Shown here: piece after piece, positions 16,325-23,501 of the stretch
Layout of the letters: each line of letters starts with the position of its first letter
Numbering within the stretch: position 1 is the first letter of the stretch
NCBI GenBank assembly: GCA_016868955.1
Contig: VGFF01000018.1
Span: 1 to 23,817, forward strand
Length of the DNA stretch: 23,817 nucleotides
Direction: 5' to 3'
DNA from: Armatimonadota bacterium
GTDB lineage: Bacteria > Sysuimicrobiota > Sysuimicrobiia > Sysuimicrobiales > VGFF01
Notes under the pieces: model-generated
The model's database searches: none
What the model was told of the DNA's origin: nothing
Seen by the model: only the letters and a program-made list of their open reading frames with translations
Position numbers and translations under genes: made by a program

Positions 16325-17530
16325 CTATTGGGCGGGGCGCGGCCCCAAGCGCAAGTTTGTCTTCACGCGTTCGCTGCCCCGAACGACCGTCACCGAGACC
16401 GAGCCTCCGATCTTTCGCTTGGCGATGTTCGTCAGGAATTCCTGTCCCGTTTCCAGCTTCCGTCCGTCCAGCTCGACGATGATGTCCAATTGACGGATCC
16501 CGGCCGCGGCCGCGCCGCTGCCGGGCACGACCTCGCGCACGAGAATGCCGTGATCAGCGCCCAGTCCGTAGGCGCTGGCCACCTCGGGCGTGACGTCGAC
16601 GTATCCGACGCCGAAGAACGGCCGCTGGACGCGGCCCGTTTGGATGATCTGCGTCATGATCGTGCGGGCCACCGACGAAGGAATCGCGAATCCTATGCTC
16701 TGCGCCGACTGGATAATGGCCGTATTGATGCCGATGACCTGACCGGCGCTGTTGACGAGCGCGCCGCCGCTGTTGCCCGGATTGATGGGTGCATCCGTCT
16801 GGATCAGGTTCTCGACCACGAGCCCGGACCGGTCGATCGATCGGTTCAGCGCGCTGATGATACCCGAGGTCGCGCTGCTGCCCAGGCCGAAGGGATTGCC
16901 GATCGCGATCGCCGTCTGGCCGACCTTGAGCGCGTCCGAGTCGCCGAGCTCCGCGGCGGGGAGCTTGTCGGGCGAGGTGACCTTCACGACCGCGAGATCG
17001 GAAGGCGGATCGCTGCCTATGACGCGGCCTTCGAGGGTCTTGCCGTTGATCAATGTGACGTGGATCTTCGTCGCGCCACGGATGACGTGGTTGTTCGTGA
17101 GGATGTAGCCGTCATCGCTGACCATGACGCCTGACCCGGCGCCCTCTTGCGGAAACACCTGCCCGAACGCCCCCTGCTGGAGGGCGACGGTGCTGATGTT
17201 CACCACCGACGGGCGGACCTTTTCGATGACGCGAATGATCGCCGATTCCTCGCGCTCGAGGATTCGCGTCGCCGGCCCCGCCCCGATGTTCGGCCCCGGC
17301 CCCGTGCCTGGGGCGGGCGGAACGGGCGCCAGCGAACTCGCGAGGGAATTGCTCGACACGTCTGGGCGCAGGAGCCCCGGGAGGTACGCGCCGCCGATCG
17401 CGCCGCCGAGCAAGGACGCCGCAACGAGGACCACGACGAGTCCCACGCCAAGGCCCCGACGCGGGGGCGGAGGCGGCGTCGCCGGCGGTTCGGGCGGTGG
17501 CGGCGAGTACATGCGGTACGGCGGGGGCAT
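16325..17530 (-). CDS. Membrane-anchored HtrA/DegP-type serine protease
   Basis: Envelope quality-control protease of 401 residues. A Pro-rich cytoplasmic tail (1-23) is followed by one membrane segment (about 27-50), a Pro/Gly-rich linker (about 60-85), the trypsin-like domain (about 95-285) and one PDZ domain (about 300-395). The catalytic triad is complete: H148 in TNNHVIRG, D178 in SDLAVVKV and S254 in NPGNSGGAL. The PDZ part includes FFGVGYVDVTPEVA and GSGAAAAGIRQLDIIVELDG. The ATG at 17530 has GAGAGGAG upstream. This is the DegS/HtrA-of-Gram-positive layout. It is divergent from the membrane-protein gene at 17620, sharing an 89-bp gap. Confidence 0.95.
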   Translation of the reverse strand: MPPPYRMYSPPPPEPPATPPPPPRRGLGVGLVVVLVAASLLGGAIGGAYLPGLLRPDVSSNSLASSLAPVPPAPGTGPGPNIGAGPATRILEREESAIIRVIEKVRPSVVNISTVALQQGAFGQVFPQEGAGSGVMVSDDGYILTNNHVIRGATKIHVTLINGKTLEGRVIGSDPPSDLAVVKVTSPDKLPAAELGDSDALKVGQTAIAIGNPFGLGSSATSGIISALNRSIDRSGLVVENLIQTDAPINPGNSGGALVNSAGQVIGINTAIIQSAQSIGFAIPSSVARTIMTQIIQTGRVQRPFFGVGYVDVTPEVASAYGLGADHGILVREVVPGSGAAAAGIRQLDIIVELDGRKLETGQEFLTNIAKRKIGGSVSVTVVRGSERVKTNLRLGPRPAQ

Positions 17531-17581
17531 GAGACGGGCTCCTCTCTCAAGCGACTGCTAGATCATGATGTCACGACGGTG

Positions 17582-17605
17582 GGCCCTCGACCACGGTTGA
17601 GGGCC
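17582..17605. repeat. Inverted repeat between the protease and membrane-protein genes
   Basis: A perfect 7-bp inverted repeat (GGCCCTC at 17582-17588, GAGGGCC at 17599-17605, 10-nt spacer) lies in the divergent gap, just before the GGAGG (17611-17615) of the gene at 17620. It could be an operator or an mRNA hairpin; there is no T tract. Confidence 0.4.
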
Positions 17606-17619
17606 GTGACGGAGGACGG

Positions 17620-18555
17620 ATGAAGCTACGGCCACTCGGCGCCGGAGAGATCCTCGACGGCGCCATTCGTTTGTATCGGGACAACTTCGCATCGCTGATC
17701 CTGATCACTGCGGGTATCTACATACCCGCATATTCGCTCGGGCAGGCACTGGCGGGATTCTTGCCGTCTTTCCCCAGAGAGCTCGGGCCGGTGCTGCGGA
17801 TGACCAGCGGCATGAGCTCGGCGTTGCTGTTCCTTCTGGGTTACCCCCTCGGCTCGGGGGCGCTGGCGTACGCCGCCTCGGAGTATCTCCTCGGCCGGCC
17901 GGCGCCGTTGCCGGAGGTCCTCCGCGGCCTGCCGCGCTGGCTGCCGCCTTTGGCCGGCGCCGTCGGCATCTCGGCCGCGGCGATCGTCGGCATCATGGTG
18001 ATCGCGATGCTCGCCGTCGCCCTCGCCTTCCTCGCGATCGGCGTGCCGCGGCTGGCGACGGAGACCGGAGCCGCGTTCGGCGCCATCGTCGTCGTCCTCA
18101 CTGTGGGCGCCGCATTCATCCCGTTGATGACATTGTTCGCCCGGTGGCAGCTGTTCCCGCAGGCCGTCGCCCTGGAACACCACGGCATCCGGGGATCCCT
18201 GGCGCGCTAGTGGACGCTGACCGTCGGCGGTTTGTGGCGCATGCTGTCGACCGTGTCGCTGTTGACGATCCTCGTCGAGGCCGTGCGGGTCGCGATCTCG
18301 GGGATCGGGATCGCCGTGATGACGCTCCTGATGGGCCGCAGCCTGGAGACGATCACCTCGCTCGGACACATGGCCTACACCCTCACGGGCGTAGTGTTGG
18401 AACCGGTAAGGATGGCGGCGATGACCCTCATCTACTACGACCTAAGGGTCCGCAAGGAAGGGTTCGATTTTGAGCGCTTGGCCCAGGAAGTGCCGAAAGG
18501 GACCGCTCCCGGAGCGCTCGCGAAATCCCAGTCACGGCCAAGTTCCTCTCAAACT
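17620..18555 (+). pseudogene. Multi-pass membrane protein (GDPD membrane-domain-like), interrupted by TAG
   Basis: It begins MKLRPLGAGEILDGAIRLYR with GGAGG just upstream; this LRPLxxGEILDxAxRLYR start is typical of a family of polytopic proteins related to the membrane domain of some glycerophosphodiester phosphodiesterases. About six hydrophobic segments are spread over the whole frame. The first part stops at TAG (18208-18210) after GIRGSLAR. The same frame resumes at once with WTLTVGGLWRMLSTV, so a Ser codon (TCG) has probably become TAG in what reads as SLARSWTLT. The frame then runs to and through the RDD start without a stop; TGA at 18555-18557 in another frame may have been the original end. 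TAG is a normal stop here, so readthrough is not expected. The two pieces 17620-18210 and 18232 onward could be called as separate genes. Confidence 0.75.
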
Positions 18556-18588
18556 GACGCCATGTCGAGCGACCATCGCACGTCCATC

Positions 18589-19116
18589 CTAACGGCCGAG
18601 CAAATCGAGATTTCCTACGTCGTCGCGAGGGTCGGGGCGCGCTTCGTCGCCCTCGCGATCGACACGATGTACCAAGGCCTCACCGGCTTTCTCCTGTCCC
18701 TCGCCGTTGTCGGTCTGCGGATCTTCGACGGGGCGATCCCGAACTTTGGATGGATCCAGATCAGCCTGATCGTCGTGGTCGGCTTTCTTCTTCTCGGACT
18801 GAGAGACCTGGCCCGCCTCCGCTCTCTGAGCACGATACCTTTCGATTTCGTGTTCACGAAATAGCCGGACCCCGCCCGGCGTCCTGAATGAGGGTACCCG
18901 CCCTACGTCACAGAGCCAGCGCAGACCCGTCGGGCTCAAGTCCAACATCCGAGCAGCTTCACCCAGCAGAAGCCACCGTGGGTGATTGGCTTGCATCAGC
19001 CGAGTGGCGAGGACCTGGGACAACCGGGCGGCCTGGTCTGCTTGGAGGTTGCAGGCCCCCGTGGCGGCACTCATAAGTTCGTCGTCGGTCATCTTGGAGT
19101 AGCTGGAGTCGGTCAC
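18589..19116 (-). CDS. MerR/excisionase-like HTH protein, 3' end fused to antisense host sequence
   Basis: Start GTG at 19116 with an ideal AGGAGG 8 nt upstream that lies inside the last codons of the preceding XRE gene; only 2 nt separate the two. Residues about 48-98 (LLLGEAARMLDLSPTGLRWL, then DVGRVPSFRTPGGVRLFREHEIERY) form a winged helix of the HTH_17/BldC kind: helix-turn-helix, then the RTPGG wing. Codon 108 is exactly the last codon of the insertion (18793-18795). The remaining 67 codons are antisense to the RDD gene, polar and of no recognisable family. The native protein was probably somewhat different at its C terminus. It likely binds DNA as a regulator or accessory factor; no integrase is nearby. 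Confidence 0.7.
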   Translation of the reverse strand: MTDSSYSKMTDDELMSAATGACNLQADQAARLSQVLATRLMQANHPRWLLLGEAARMLDLSPTGLRWLCDVGRVPSFRTPGGVRLFREHEIERYRAQRAEAGQVSQSEKKKADHDDQADLDPSKVRDRPVEDPQTDNGEGQEKAGEALVHRVDREGDEARPDPRDDVGNLDLLGR

Positions 19117-19351
19117 CTCTATTCCCTCCTAAGTAGATAGTCCGCCGTCACGCCCAGGGCGTCAGAGAGCGGGACGATGTACTCCGAGCCAGGCTTGCGG
19201 CTGTCTCTCTCCCACGCCAAAATGGCCGCGTACGAGCACTTGCATCGGAGCGCGATTTCTTCCGCTCGCTTGCCCTGAGCTACCCGCAGCCGCTTGATGC
19301 GCTGTCCAAACGTCTCTTGGTCCTCGGTGTGTTTGTTAACGCTCCGAGCTT
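18793..19351 (-). mobile_element. 556-bp insertion carrying two DNA-binding-protein genes, no transposase
   Basis: The RDD gene is split here. The inserted segment (18793-19348) begins CTCGGA and ends TCCGAG, a 6-bp inverted repeat. CTT lies directly before (18790-18792) and directly after (19349-19351), which may be a 3-bp target duplication. Removing the insert and one CTT leaves the host frame intact. Its GC content looks lower by eye than the flanks. It holds two coupled minus-strand HTH genes and no recombinase. It could be a small non-autonomous element, a captured operon fragment joined by repair, or an assembly join. Confidence 0.6.
19119..19348 (-). pseudogene. XRE-family HTH protein lacking a start codon within the insertion
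   Basis: The frame reads KHTEDQETFGQRIKRLRVAQ, then RAEEIALRCKCSYAAILAWE and SEYIVPLSDALGVTADYLLR, a complete Cro/C1-type helix-turn-helix domain of about 60 residues, ending TAG at 19119. No ATG, GTG or TTG is in frame between the insertion edge and the start of the domain; upstream the frame enters antisense RDD sequence with no near start. So the insertion boundary seems to have removed only the first few codons. It is directly coupled to the next HTH gene (2-nt gap). The pair looks like the regulator module of a phage or integrative element. Expression in this form is doubtful. Confidence 0.65.
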
Positions 19352-19914
19352 GCTTTTTTCGGCTACTACATCTTCTTCGAAGCGATCTGGAACGGCCAGA
19401 CGCCGGGAAAGCGCGTCGTCGGCATTCGCGTCGTTCGCATCGATGGTCGCCCGATCGGCTTCGGGCAGGCAGCGACTCGCAACCTCGTGCGGGTACTGGA
19501 CGCGCTGCCCGTCTACTACGCGATCGGCGTCCTCGTGATGTTCTTGAACAAGTCCCAGCGCCGACTGGGCGACCTCGCCGCCGGCACCGTCGTCGTGCAC
19601 GAAGGGGCGTCGCAGCGTCTGCAGGCCCTGCCGCGGCTCGAGGCACGGTTGGCGATCGATCCGTTGCTCGTCCGTCGCCTGCGCCCCGACGAATATGACC
19701 TGATCCGTCGGTTCCTGCTGCGCCGCGACGAATTGCTGCCCGCCCCCCCCGCGTCGCGCGCGCTGCGCAGATCGTCGCCTCTTTGCACCATCGCAGCGAG
19801 CTGCCCGATACCGACGCCGAGACGCTGCTCGAGTCGCTGGCCGCGTCGTACCGCGAGTTGGAGTCGGGCCGTCGCCGGGAACCGCTCGCTTCTAGCCACT
19901 TGTCGCTGGCCGTC

Positions 19915-20991
19915 TCACCGCCGCCACACCGGCAGCAGGATCTTGAAGTGCGTGAGATCGAGCAGGGCGCGATCGTTGCGCCCCGACGCCATGGGCATCG
20001 GCCCCCAGGCGCCGCCCCGCACGCACGCGATGACGAGGAATCGTTCCGCCAGTCGCGCCATCCACTCCGCATCGTCGAGATCGGCGGGATCGTAGCGGGG
20101 CAACAGGAACGACGAAAAGAGCGGCGCGGTCCCTTGCGGGGACGGGTCCAACGGATTCAGCGGGCCGACGACCATCCACTGTGTCAGCAAGATCGCGTTC
20201 GACAGCTCGGGGCTGTGCGCGTGATCGCGAGGGATGATCTGAAAGCCCCCGATCGCGTTGATCGGCGACGTCGAGATGTCGATGACGCCGGGGTGGTTCG
20301 CCCGGATGCGACCGATGCCGACGTATTGCGTGCCCTCGAAGCGGCCGACGCCGGCGACCGGGCGCAAGACGACGGCGATCGGTTGCTCGAGCCCGTCGAG
20401 AAAACGCCAGCGGACGAGGCCGCCGAACCGATTCTCGAACTCGATCTCCGTGGGATATACGGCCGGGCGGCGGACGAAGATGTGCAACACGTCGTCGCGC
20501 CGCGGCGTCATCCCGGCGATCGACGCACGGCCTCCATCCCGCTCGATTTCGACGGCGCTGCCGACGAACGCGCCGTAGCGCCCGCCGAAGATGCCGGCGC
20601 CGCCGCGCAGGTCGGTGGCCAGAACGTTGACGCCCGCCGGCGCGCCTTCGGGTAGGACGCTGAAGATGACGCCGCGGCCCCCGCGGTCGTCGACTTTGAC
20701 GTGCATCGCGTTGGCGCCGGCCGCGACGACCGTGCCCGGTTGTCCCCATCGGCTGGCGTTGAAGCCGATCGTGGTACCCTCAGCCGGACGCGTCACGCGC
20801 CCGAGCGTGCGCCAGGTCGCACCATGGTCGTCGCTCGCGTCAATCGTGCCGCCGGCACGATTGACGATCCGGAGGCGATAGACTTCGATCGTGTCGCCGG
20901 TCGGTGCGCCGGCGGTTTGCGCCGATGGTGCGGCCGGGTGCGCGAGGAACAATACGAGCGCGATCAGCGCCGCGCGGATGGGGGGATTCAT
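19915..20991 (-). CDS. Secreted protein of unknown function with one Asp-box
   Basis: 358 residues from ATG 20991, which has GAGGAGG about 6 nt upstream; the longer frame adds 12 Arg-rich codons without support. A signal peptide is clear (MNPPIRAALIALVLFLAHPA, cleavage after APSAQ about 25). Just after it, residues 53-60 read SDDHGATW, matching the Asp-box pattern SxDxGxTW found in sialidase-like beta-propellers, but only one copy is seen. The rest is beta-rich and ends in a domain with IPRDHAHSPELSNAILLTQW and ERFLVIACVRGGAWGP. I recognise no family. It is convergent with the broken RDD gene and divergent from accD. Role unknown; envelope or extracellular location is likely. Confidence 0.8.
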   Translation of the reverse strand: MNPPIRAALIALVLFLAHPAAPSAQTAGAPTGDTIEVYRLRIVNRAGGTIDASDDHGATWRTLGRVTRPAEGTTIGFNASRWGQPGTVVAAGANAMHVKVDDRGGRGVIFSVLPEGAPAGVNVLATDLRGGAGIFGGRYGAFVGSAVEIERDGGRASIAGMTPRRDDVLHIFVRRPAVYPTEIEFENRFGGLVRWRFLDGLEQPIAVVLRPVAGVGRFEGTQYVGIGRIRANHPGVIDISTSPINAIGGFQIIPRDHAHSPELSNAILLTQWMVVGPLNPLDPSPQGTAPLFSSFLLPRYDPADLDDAEWMARLAERFLVIACVRGGAWGPMPMASGRNDRALLDLTHFKILLPVWRR

Positions 20992-21093
20992 GAATCGCCT
21001 CCTCGTGAGCGGCGCTCGCCGCCGCACCCATTCTATACGGGCGAAACGCCGGCAGGATAAGGTTTGACGAGAACCGAACCTGGTGGGTTCAAG

Positions 21094-21981
21094 ATGCTGA
21101 ACTGGCTAAAACGGCCAAAATTCGACGCGACCGTCGAACGACGAGAGATGCCGTCGGGGCTGTGGGAGAAATGTCCCCGTTGCGCGCAGATCATCTACGT
21201 CAAGGAGCTCGAGCGCAACGCCAAGGTGTGCCCGAAGTGCGGTTGGCATCACCGGCTGAGCGCGGCCGAGCGTCTGTCCCTCGTCGTCGACGAGGGAACC
21301 TTCGAAGAATGGGACGGCGGCATGACGTCCCTCGATCCGCTGTCGTTTCCAAAGTACGCCGAGAAGGCCCGGGAAGCGCGCGCGCAGACCGGAAGCGACG
21401 ACGCCGTCATCACCGGCGAGGGGCCGATCCTGGACGTGCGCGCCGCCGTCGGCGCCATGGACTTCACGTTCATGGGCGGCAGCATGGGGGCCGTCGTCGG
21501 CGAGCGCATCACGCGGATGTTCGAGCGCGCGCGCGAACGCGGCCTGCCCGTGATCACATTCAGCGCCAGCGGCGGCGCCCGCATGCAGGAAGGCGCGATC
21601 TCGCTGATGCAGCTCGCGAAGACGAGTGCTGCCGTCGGGCGGCTGCACGACGCGCGGCTGCCGTTCATCTCCGTCCTCTGCGATCCGACGACCGGCGGCA
21701 CGACCGCCTCGTTTGCGATGCTGGGGGACGTCCACATCGCGGAGCCGGGCGCCCTCATCGGTTTCGCCGGCCGCCGCGTCATCGAGCAGACGATCAACCA
21801 GAAGCTGCCGGACAACTTCCAGACGGCGGAGTTCTTGCAGAAGCACGGCATGATCGACATGATCGTGCCGCGGACCGACTTGAAGGAGGCGCTCGCCCGC
21901 CTGTTGCGATTGATGCTACCGCACCAGCCGGCGCAGGACGCGCGGGAGCGTAACGATGATCGAGCCGTCGCTGGCCGCTGA
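21094..21981 (+). CDS. accD: Acetyl-CoA carboxylase carboxyltransferase subunit beta
   Basis: With AccA it moves the carboxyl group from biotin to acetyl-CoA, making malonyl-CoA for fatty-acid synthesis. 295 residues. The N-terminal zinc ribbon is complete (C27 and C30 in EKCPRCAQ; C46 and C49 in KVCPKCGWHHRL). The crotonase-like core has GAMDFTFMGGSMGAVVGERI, ITFSASGGARMQEG, CDPTTGGTTASFAMLGDV, EPGALIGFAGRRVIEQT and LPDNFQTAEFLQKHGMID. The start at ATG 21094 is supported by GGTGGG 7 nt upstream and by the family N terminus (MLNWLKRPKF). It overlaps accA by 26 bp and is the first gene of the acc operon. Confidence 0.97.
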   Translation: MLNWLKRPKFDATVERREMPSGLWEKCPRCAQIIYVKELERNAKVCPKCGWHHRLSAAERLSLVVDEGTFEEWDGGMTSLDPLSFPKYAEKAREARAQTGSDDAVITGEGPILDVRAAVGAMDFTFMGGSMGAVVGERITRMFERARERGLPVITFSASGGARMQEGAISLMQLAKTSAAVGRLHDARLPFISVLCDPTTGGTTASFAMLGDVHIAEPGALIGFAGRRVIEQTINQKLPDNFQTAEFLQKHGMIDMIVPRTDLKEALARLLRLMLPHQPAQDARERNDDRAVAGR

Positions 21982-22933
21982 CGCGCCGCGCGACGAGATC
22001 GAGCGTCGCCTGCGTCAAACGGAAGACGAGCTCGCGCAGCTGTCGAAGATCTCCGGCGGGCAGGAGTTGGACCTGAAAGACCAGATCGCCCGGCTGCGGG
22101 CTCGGGTCGACGCGTTGCGCGCCGCATTGTGGCGCGATCCAACGCCTTGGCAGATTGTGCAGGTCGCGCGGCACGCCGAGCGACCCAAGCTCCCCGACTA
22201 TCTGTCGGCGCTGTTCAGCGACGTTGTCGAGCTGCGGGGCGACCGACTGTTCGCAGACGATCGCGCGATCTTCTGCGGGCTCGCCCGGTTCGACGGCCGT
22301 GCAGTCGCGGTCATCGGCCACAATAAGGGAAAGGATACGCGCGAGAACCTCGAGCGCCGTTGGGGAATGCCCAACCCCGACGGCTACCGCAAGGCGATCC
22401 GCGTCGCTCGCCTCGCCGAGAAGATCGGCGTTCCCGTCGTCGCGCTCGTCGACACGCCAGCCGCCTATCCCGGCATCGAAGCGGAGCAACGCGGGCAAGC
22501 CGAGGCGATCGCGCGGTCGATCCTCGTGATGAGCCAGCTGCGCGCGCCGATCGTCGTCGCGATCACGGGAGAGGGCGGCAGCGGCGGTGCGCTCGCGATC
22601 GCCGTCGGGGACCGGCTCCTCATGATGCAATACGCGATCTATTCGGTGATCCCGCCGGAGGGATGCGCTGCCATCTTGTGGCGGGACGCGGCGCGCAAGG
22701 AAGAAGCGGCGGCGGCACTGCGCCTGACGGCCCCGGATCTGCTGGCGGCGGGGATCGTGGACGAGATCGTCCCGGAACCCACCGGCGGCGCCCATCTCGA
22801 CGCACCGACCGCGATCGCGGCGCTACGAGACGCGCTGCGGCGCGCGCTCGACGCGGTGCGCGAAGAGGAGGTTCCGGCGCTGCTGTCGGAGCGGTACGCT
22901 AAGTTCCGCCGGATCGGCCCGTTCGCGGGCTGA
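21956..22933 (+). CDS. accA: Acetyl-CoA carboxylase carboxyltransferase subunit alpha
   Basis: Partner of AccD in the carboxyltransferase. 325 residues. The N-terminal helical part reads EIERRLRQTEDELAQLSK and includes WQIVQVARHAERPKLPDYL. The core has FSDVVELRGDRLFADDRAI, VAVIGHNKGKDTRENLERR, FGMP-equivalent WGMPNPDGYRKAIRVARLAE, VALVDTPAAYPGIEAEQRGQ and ITGEGGSGGALAIAVGDRLL, followed by VIPPEGCAAILWRDA. These are all standard AccA landmarks. The ATG has GGGAG 7 nt upstream and starts inside the end of accD, indicating translational coupling, which would help keep the two subunits at equal amounts. Confidence 0.97.
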   Translation: MIEPSLAADAPRDEIERRLRQTEDELAQLSKISGGQELDLKDQIARLRARVDALRAALWRDPTPWQIVQVARHAERPKLPDYLSALFSDVVELRGDRLFADDRAIFCGLARFDGRAVAVIGHNKGKDTRENLERRWGMPNPDGYRKAIRVARLAEKIGVPVVALVDTPAAYPGIEAEQRGQAEAIARSILVMSQLRAPIVVAITGEGGSGGALAIAVGDRLLMMQYAIYSVIPPEGCAAILWRDAARKEEAAAALRLTAPDLLAAGIVDEIVPEPTGGAHLDAPTAIAALRDALRRALDAVREEEVPALLSERYAKFRRIGPFAG

Positions 22934-22961
22934 CGCCGGCGCCCGACGAGGAGACGACACC

Positions 22962-23486
22962 ATGGACGAACCAACGCCACGCGGCACCTTGAACCTAGAC
23001 GAGATTCGTGAGATCGTGCGCATCGTCAGCGAGGCGAGCATCACCGAGCTGGAAATCGAAGCCCGCGAGTTGAGGGTCGCCGTTCGGAAGACGTCGCATG
23101 GGATCGTCGCGGCGAACCTCACGGCGGATGGCCCGATCGTCGCCGCGCCAGCCGCGCACAATGCCGCAGTGCCGCCGATCGCGCCCCTCGCCGGAAGCGC
23201 GGCGCCGCCGGCGGCCGTCGACGAGAACGCCGCGCCGTGGATTCCCATCGTGGCGCCGCTCGTCGGCACTTTCTACCGCACGCCGTCGCCGGACGCCCCG
23301 CCGTTCGCCAAGGAGGGCGACTGGATCGACGAAGGGCAGACGGTGTGCATCATCGAGGCCATGAAGATGTTCAACGAAATCCACGCCGAAGCGTCCGGGC
23401 GGGTCGTTCGGATCCTCGCGGAGAACGGCATGCCGGTCGAATACGGGCAGCCTTTGCTGCTCCTCGATCCGACGATCGGATCGTGA
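22962..23486 (+). CDS. accB: Biotin carboxyl carrier protein of acetyl-CoA carboxylase
   Basis: Carries the biotin that shuttles CO2 between AccC and AccDA. 174 residues. An N-terminal helix (LDEIREIVRIVSEASITELE) is followed by an Ala/Pro-rich flexible linker (about 50-92) and the biotinyl domain (about 95-170). Biotin attaches to K135 in CIIEAMKMFNEI. The domain also shows the VGTFYRTPSPDAPPF thumb region typical of AccB rather than of other biotin carriers. It starts 28 nt after accA with GAGGAG about 10 nt before the ATG, and is followed 15 nt later by accC. Confidence 0.97.
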   Translation: MDEPTPRGTLNLDEIREIVRIVSEASITELEIEARELRVAVRKTSHGIVAANLTADGPIVAAPAAHNAAVPPIAPLAGSAAPPAAVDENAAPWIPIVAPLVGTFYRTPSPDAPPFAKEGDWIDEGQTVCIIEAMKMFNEIHAEASGRVVRILAENGMPVEYGQPLLLLDPTIGS

Positions 23487-23501
23487 TCTCGGACCGATCC
23501 C

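Larger units (their letters stand above)
18562..19895 (+). pseudogene. RDD-family membrane protein, split by a 556-bp insertion and frameshifted
   Basis: The first part (MSSDHRTSILTAEQIEISY, then VGARFVALAIDTMYQ with the Arg and Asp of the RDD name) runs to 18792. The second part resumes at 19349 with AFFGYYIFFEAIWNGQTPGK, then RVVGIRVVRIDGRPIGF, TRNLVRVLDALPVYY and RRLGDLAAGTVVV. Between them lies an insertion with stop codons; leaving it out joins the halves in frame at GFLL-AFFGYY. At the C8 tract (19743-19750) the frame shifts by one base; the tail DTDAETLLESLAASYRELE, typical for this family, continues in the other frame. The exact end is unclear (a TAG at 19893 is likely near it). RDD proteins are small membrane proteins, mostly of unknown or transport role. 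Confidence 0.85.

Noticed and set aside
18208..18210. Reassigned TAG codon (recoding)
   Set aside because: glpX, rho, fsa and the M23 gene end in TAG, and a normal RF1 gene is present in the window.
18793..19351. Classical insertion sequence
   Set aside because: No transposase or integrase frame, only 6-bp inverted ends and a possible 3-bp duplication; too little to assign an IS family.
19783..20655. 290-codon plus-strand frame
   Set aside because: Only its first 35 or so codons are the shifted RDD tail; the rest is antisense to the secreted protein gene, which has a signal peptide and Shine-Dalgarno.
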